The notes below the pieces were generated by a model, which was given only the letters and a program-made list of their open reading frames with translations, ran no database searches and was not told the DNA's origin. A stretch of 64,000 nt of DNA. It comes from Sulfopaludibacter sp963835555 (GTDB lineage: Bacteria > Acidobacteriota > Terriglobia > Bryobacterales > Bryobacteraceae). This document shows positions 60,428 to 64,000 of this stretch, one piece after another; position 1 is the stretch's first letter, and each line of letters starts with the position of its first letter. The position numbers and the translations under genes are program-made. The stretch spans positions 124,001-188,000 of the forward strand of contig CAWIGC010000010.1 in the NCBI GenBank assembly GCA_963835555.1, in the 5' to 3' direction.

Positions 60428-61855
60428 TCAGTATGCCTTGGCGGCGCGGCAGACTTCGCGGAAGGAGGTCTTGATGAAGTCGCGCAGTTTGTCCACGTCC
60501 GGCGCCGCGTGGGTGTCGGCGGTCAGGCCGAAGAAGATTTTGCCGTTGTACGTCTGGGCCGCGCAGCCTACGCCCATTTCGTAGCCGGTGGGCACTTGCG
60601 GATAAGCGGCGGTCATCCGCTTGCCCACCGAATAGAGCGGCACCGGCGAGCCCGGCACGTTGGTGCAGATGATGTTGAATAGCGGCACCGGCAGTTTCAG
60701 CGCCGGGATGGCCGCCCAGAACAGGGACTGCAACGGCGGAGGCGCGGCGCCCAGCCAACTGGCCGCGATGGACACCAGTTCGGCGGCACGCGCGCATTTC
60801 ATGGTGTTGGTGCGCAAGGCCACGGCCTGCAGCATGCGCATGGCGTTGGGCTCATTCATCGGCAAAATCACCGGCATGAAGGTGATCCGGTTGCCCAGCG
60901 ACTCGCCCTGCTCCTCGCCGCGAATGTTCACCGGGCAGACCACGTGCAAGTATCGCTTGGCCACGCTTTCCCCGTGCAGTTTGCAGTATTTCACCAGGGC
61001 GCGATTGAGCACGGTCAGGATCACGTCGTTGACCTTGCAGCCCACCTTGGCGCGGACCGCCTGAAGGTCGGCGAATTCGAAGTCGGCCCAGTGGAACAGG
61101 CGCTCGCCGGTGCAGGGTTTATTGCAGGGCAGGCGCTGCGCGGGCGTGGCCAGTTCCGGCAGCAACGCGGCCAGTCCCTGGAGCCCGGTCTGCATGCGCT
61201 CGCTGAGCAGCGATTGCGCGAAATCCAGCATGCCCGCCTCGGCGGCAATCAGGTTTTCCAGGGAACTATGTACGGCGCTGGTGAGCGCGTCGGGAAGGGA
61301 GAGCGGGACGGTGGGCTCCGGCGCTGCGCGGGAGCGCCGTTTGGGGATGGCGCGCGAGGCCTGCGGCGAGGGATCCAGCATGATCTTGAGCAGCGCCGCC
61401 CCCGCCACGCCATCGGCCAGGGCGTGATGCACGCGGGCGATCATGGCGCCGCGACCGTCGCGCAGGCCTTCCACGACGTAGATCTCCCACAAGGGCTTGG
61501 TGCGGTCCATGACGTGGCTCAGAATCCGGCCGGCCAGGGCGGAAAGCTCCGGCTCCCCGCCGGGAGGGTCCACCGTCACGCGGAAGATGTGACGCTGGAT
61601 ATCGAAAGCCGGATCCGGTTCCCAGGTGGGATAGCCCAGGTCGAAGCGCGGAGAAACCACCACCTGCTGGTAGCGCGGCAGCAGGTGCAGTTTGGAATCG
61701 ATGCTCTCGACGAACTCCTCGAAAGGAATCGGTTCCTCGAACAAGGCGACGCTGGCGATGTGCAGGGGAATTTCTTTGCGTTCCAGGTAAAGGAAGGCAG
61801 CGTCAGTGCCGGACAAGCGCCGGCTCTGAACGGGCGCGCTGGAAGCGGCGGTCAC
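60428..61855 (-). CDS. Wax ester synthase/diacylglycerol acyltransferase (WS/DGAT)
   Basis: The 475-residue protein starts at GTG 61855 and carries the active-site HHxxxDG as HHALADG (residues 143-149), plus 'SGTDAAFLYLERKEIPLHIASV' (split), 'CKVNDVILTVLNRAL', 'CPVNIRGEEQ', 'GNRITFMPVILPM' and 'TNVPGSPVPLY'. WS/DGAT enzymes join fatty acyl-CoA to fatty alcohols or diacylglycerol to make wax esters and triacylglycerol for storage. It is the second gene of the operon headed by a 47-residue peptide and followed by an SDR that could handle aldehyde or alcohol intermediates. Confidence 0.93.
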   Translation of the reverse strand: MTAASSAPVQSRRLSGTDAAFLYLERKEIPLHIASVALFEEPIPFEEFVESIDSKLHLLPRYQQVVVSPRFDLGYPTWEPDPAFDIQRHIFRVTVDPPGGEPELSALAGRILSHVMDRTKPLWEIYVVEGLRDGRGAMIARVHHALADGVAGAALLKIMLDPSPQASRAIPKRRSRAAPEPTVPLSLPDALTSAVHSSLENLIAAEAGMLDFAQSLLSERMQTGLQGLAALLPELATPAQRLPCNKPCTGERLFHWADFEFADLQAVRAKVGCKVNDVILTVLNRALVKYCKLHGESVAKRYLHVVCPVNIRGEEQGESLGNRITFMPVILPMNEPNAMRMLQAVALRTNTMKCARAAELVSIAASWLGAAPPPLQSLFWAAIPALKLPVPLFNIICTNVPGSPVPLYSVGKRMTAAYPQVPTGYEMGVGCAAQTYNGKIFFGLTADTHAAPDVDKLRDFIKTSFREVCRAAKAY

Positions 61856-61859
61856 AGGG

Positions 61860-62003
61860 TTACAGGCAACTGGCGTGGGCGCCTACGACTTCTTCATCAT
61901 CGGAACAGTCTTCGCCGGCGGCCAGGTCCTGCCGGCAGGAACGCTGCCACATTTCGAACGCGATGAGGTCCAGTTCCTCCTGTGGCTGTTCATATTCAAC
62001 CAT
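61860..62003 (-). CDS. Acidic Cys-containing 47-residue peptide heading the WS/DGAT operon
   Basis: ATG 62003 is preceded at ideal spacing by AGGAGGT, the strongest ribosome site seen in the window, so this small frame is very likely translated. The product is acidic with Cys at positions ~21, 32 and 46 ('FEMWQRSCRQDL', 'GEDCSDDEEVVG', 'AHASCL'). The ORF could begin at 62057 but only the ATG 62003 has a ribosome site. Stop and WS/DGAT start are four bases apart. It resembles no family I know; it could be a regulator, a small partner, or a modified-peptide precursor. Confidence 0.7.
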   Translation of the reverse strand: MVEYEQPQEELDLIAFEMWQRSCRQDLAAGEDCSDDEEVVGAHASCL

Positions 62004-62028
62004 AATCAGACCTCCTATTCCGCTTTGT

Positions 62029-62057
62029 AGAGTAAGACGGATTGCGCGGCGTGTCAA
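62029..62057 (-). promoter_or_regulatory. Promoter of the small-peptide/WS-DGAT operon
   Basis: On the minus strand TTGACA (62057-62052) is followed after 17 bases by TACTCT (62034-62029). It lies 26 bases upstream of the peptide ATG in the 76-base gap to the divergent dehydrogenase gene. The -35 is perfect; the -10 is weak. Confidence 0.5.
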
Positions 62058-62079
62058 CGGGGGGTAACCTGCTTATAGA

Positions 62080-63630
62080 TTGGCGATCGATCCGAAGTTG
62101 CTCGCGAGGCTGCTTTCGCGAATTACCCTTTCCGGCGGCGAGCGGGAGAGGCTTCCCGTGATCGCTCCCTTTACCGGCGCGGAACTGGCAGGCATTCCGG
62201 CGGGAAACGAGTGCGATGCCGAAGCCGCGGTGACGGCGGCGCGCGCGGCGCAACCGGGGTGGGCAGCCCTTTCCTTCGGCGAACGCGGGCGCATCTTCCT
62301 GCGCTTCCACGACCTGCTGCTGGACCGGCAGGACGAAGTGCTGGACCTGATCCAACTGGAGACCGGGAAAGCCCGCCGGCACGCTTTCGAAGAGATCCTG
62401 GATACCGCCGTGGTAGCTCGCTATTATGCCCGCCACGCCGCCGGCCTGCTGCGGCGACGCCGGCGCAAAGGGGCCCTGCCGCTGCTTACCAAAACGTGGG
62501 AGTTGCGCGTGCCCGTTGGCGTGGTGGGAGTGATTGTGCCTTGGAATTTTCCGCTGAACCTGGCCATCACCGATGCCATCCCGGCACTGATGGCCGGCAA
62601 CACCGCGGTGCTCAAACCCGACCCGCAAACCAGCCTGACGGCGCTGTGGGCCCTGGACCTGTTGCGCGAAGCCGGACTGCCCGCCGGTGTGCTGGCGGCG
62701 ATCACCGGCGAAGGCCCGCTGCTGGGGCCGGCGCTGGGCGCGCGCGCGGACTACCTTATGTTTACCGGCAGCGCGCGCGTGGGCCGGCTGGTGGCGCGGC
62801 AGGCGGCCGACCGCCTGATCGGCTGCTCGCTGGAACTGGGCGGCAAGAATCCCATGGTGGTGCTGGCCGATGCCGCCCTGGAGGACGCGGTGGATGGCGC
62901 CATCCGCGGCTGCTTCGCCGGTGCGGGACAGGTCTGCATCTCCATGGAGCGGATTTACGTGGCGGAGGCGATTTTCCGGCCATTCCTCACGCGGTTCGTG
63001 GAACGGGCGCGGAACCTCAAGCTGGGCGCGGCCATGGACTACTCGGTGGAGATGGGGTCGCTGACTAACGCGCGTCAACTGGCCACGGTGGAAGAACACG
63101 TGCGCGACGCGGCCGGCAAAGGCGCGGTGGTCCAGACAGGCGGGCGGCGCCGTCCCGACCTGGGGCCGCTGTTCTACGAGCCGACTATTCTCACCGGTGT
63201 CCGTGAAGGCATGAAGCTCTACGCCGAAGAAACATTCGGGCCGGTGGTCTCGGTCTACAGCTTCGCTACCGAAGAGGAGGCGACGCGGCTGGCCAACGAT
63301 ACGCCATACGGCCTGAACGCCAGCGTGTGGACGCGGGACGCCCGGCGGGGCGCGCGGCTGGCGGCGCGGATTCGGGCCGGCAGCGTGAACGTGAACGAAG
63401 CGTATGCGGCGGCGTGGGGCTCGGTGGATTCGCCCGTCGGCGGGATGAAACAGTCGGGCCTGCGCCCGCGCCACGGCGCCGAGGGAATTCTGCGATTTAC
63501 CGAATCGCAGACAGTGGCGGTGCAGCGGCTGATCCCGATTGCGCCGTCTCACGGCATGGGCGCCGCCGCCTTCGCCCGCGCGATGACTATCTTACTGCGC
63601 CTGCTGCGGCACATTCGCATACTCGGATAA
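62080..63630 (+). CDS. Aldehyde dehydrogenase, GabD2-like
   Basis: The 516-residue protein is a full-length aldehyde dehydrogenase closely following the actinobacterial GabD2 pattern: 'VGVVGVIVPWNFPLNLAITDAIPALMAGN' (split), 'ADYLMFTGSARVGRLVA', 'CSLELGGKNPMVV' (catalytic Glu), 'GAGQVCISMERIYV' (catalytic Cys) and 'GLRPRHGAEGILRFTESQTVA'. The C-terminal 'MTILLRLLRHIR' extension is amphipathic, as in GabD2. Candidate substrates are succinate semialdehyde or longer aldehydes. TTG start. Divergent from the WS/DGAT operon, which suggests a shared lipid/aldehyde role. Confidence 0.93.
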   Translation: MAIDPKLLARLLSRITLSGGERERLPVIAPFTGAELAGIPAGNECDAEAAVTAARAAQPGWAALSFGERGRIFLRFHDLLLDRQDEVLDLIQLETGKARRHAFEEILDTAVVARYYARHAAGLLRRRRRKGALPLLTKTWELRVPVGVVGVIVPWNFPLNLAITDAIPALMAGNTAVLKPDPQTSLTALWALDLLREAGLPAGVLAAITGEGPLLGPALGARADYLMFTGSARVGRLVARQAADRLIGCSLELGGKNPMVVLADAALEDAVDGAIRGCFAGAGQVCISMERIYVAEAIFRPFLTRFVERARNLKLGAAMDYSVEMGSLTNARQLATVEEHVRDAAGKGAVVQTGGRRRPDLGPLFYEPTILTGVREGMKLYAEETFGPVVSVYSFATEEEATRLANDTPYGLNASVWTRDARRGARLAARIRAGSVNVNEAYAAAWGSVDSPVGGMKQSGLRPRHGAEGILRFTESQTVAVQRLIPIAPSHGMGAAAFARAMTILLRLLRHIRILG

Positions 63631-63804
63631 GTGTGTGGTTTGGGTAGCGGGGAGCCCCGCCTTGCTGGCATGGCTTCGCCCGGCAGTGACAGTGACACCA
63701 GAACGTAAAGTCGATTCTGAAAAACTCACTCGACACCGCGACGCGTTTGTGAAATCCAGCTATACCTCCCGAATCAACAAAGTACGTCTTTTTGTAAATC
63801 ACAC

Positions 63805-63857
63805 TTGACACGTTGCCGATTCGGTAGCTACACTTCAATTGTCAACTACGCTTGACA
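63805..63857 (+). promoter_or_regulatory. Promoter with a TGTCAA-N6-TTGACA inverted repeat
   Basis: TTGACA (63805-63810) and TACACT (63829-63834), 18 bases apart, form a likely promoter for the gene at 63881. Just downstream, TGTCAA (63840-63845) and TTGACA (63852-63857) form an inverted repeat in the probable leader, a good operator candidate. The rest of the 250-base gap (63631-63804) shows no gene. Confidence 0.5.
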
Positions 63858-63880
63858 TAAAGACAACGATTGAGGACATC

Positions 63881-64000
63881 ATGAATCAACTGAAACCAGG
63901 GGAGCATGGCTATAAGTCGCGGACCCGGACGAACGTGATACGGCTCTTCCGCTGGAACGCAGCATGGGCGGCGGCCACGGCGCTGATGGCATTCGGACCG
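63881..64000 (+). CDS. N-terminal part of a secreted or membrane protein, cut by the window edge
   Basis: ATG 63881 follows GAGGA at good spacing. The 40 visible residues are hydrophilic and basic at first (HGYKSRTRTNVIRLF) and then hydrophobic ('AAWAAATALMAFGP'), as in a long signal peptide or a first membrane helix. The gene runs out of the window, so no family can be given. Confidence 0.6.
   Translation, partial: MNQLKPGEHGYKSRTRTNVIRLFRWNAAWAAATALMAFGP

Noticed and set aside
61996..63552. Minus-strand open frame of 518 codons opposite the GabD2-like dehydrogenase
   Set aside because: The plus-strand dehydrogenase has all catalytic residues; the antisense frame is Arg/His/Gln-rich without motifs.

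Overview
The window looks like a piece of an Acidobacteriota chromosome of the Solibacter/Bryobacter type. It is high-GC and contains several families that are expanded in those bacteria: a VWFA-related protein (TIGR03436), TIGR03435 proteins, a TIGR03437 C-terminal domain on an Ig-repeat protein, an orphan MacB/FtsX permease of the ADOP type, and an Oar-like TonB-dependent receptor with a carboxypeptidase regulatory domain. No rRNA or tRNA gene, phage, transposase or CRISPR array was seen. The order of the genes is chromosomal housekeeping interleaved with small accessory patches.

Layout. 0-1.4 kb: the end of a repeat-rich secreted protein, a small zinc-ribbon LuxR-type regulator and the remains of a VapBC toxin-antitoxin pair. 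1.4-8.7 kb: secreted cupin and hydrolase, a disrupted rsmB, rpe, a BamD-like lipoprotein, a response regulator, yajQ, a hydrolase and tdk. 8.7-9.5 kb: a hairpin repeat present four times, with tandem copies of the 3' ends of both flanking genes (tdk and an MFS exporter). 9.4-23.4 kb: MFS exporter, VWFA protein, HxlR regulator with divergent yceI, response regulator, M28 peptidase, ADOP permease, aldo/keto reductase, Ig-repeat surface protein, SMP-30 lactonase. 23.5-28.9 kb: a proteostasis block (hsp20, clpB, htpX, an RlmI-like methyltransferase) behind a consensus promoter overlapped by a perfect inverted repeat. 28.9-34 kb: a frame-broken PfkB kinase, a membrane glycosyltransferase, a YbjQ protein, a DapF homologue lacking both catalytic cysteines, a nucleotidyltransferase/partner pair, and an unlisted 57-residue metallothionein-like gene next to a VOC protein. 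34-48 kb: a membrane-anchored GT20 synthase, a small secreted protein with a broken paralogue, a DPP-IV-like peptidase, a TIGR03435 protein, glutamine synthetase, PAP2 phosphatase, a frame-broken TonB receptor and a succinate-semialdehyde-type dehydrogenase. 47.4-56.8 kb: doxX with a decayed partial copy, a DsbD-TlpA fusion, the classic yceD-rpmF-plsX operon, an M13 peptidase and a hybrid PAS histidine kinase. 56.8-59.6 kb: gene debris plus an intact hicBA pair and an RHH protein. 59.6-63.6 kb: a lipid/aldehyde cluster in which a 47-residue peptide, a WS/DGAT acyltransferase, an SDR and the RHH gene form one operon divergent from a GabD2-like dehydrogenase. The window ends in a truncated gene behind a well-formed promoter.

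A striking global feature is the number of genes whose reading frame is broken by what look like single inserted bases (response regulator, pfkB, GT20, TonB receptor, SDR, a TIGR03435 copy, and rsmB together with a deletion). This may be assembly error or real decay, and it should be settled from reads before those genes are called dead. A second recurring pattern is that convergent intergenic regions carry hairpin or G-tract repeats and, at two of three sites, extra copies of the neighbouring gene ends.
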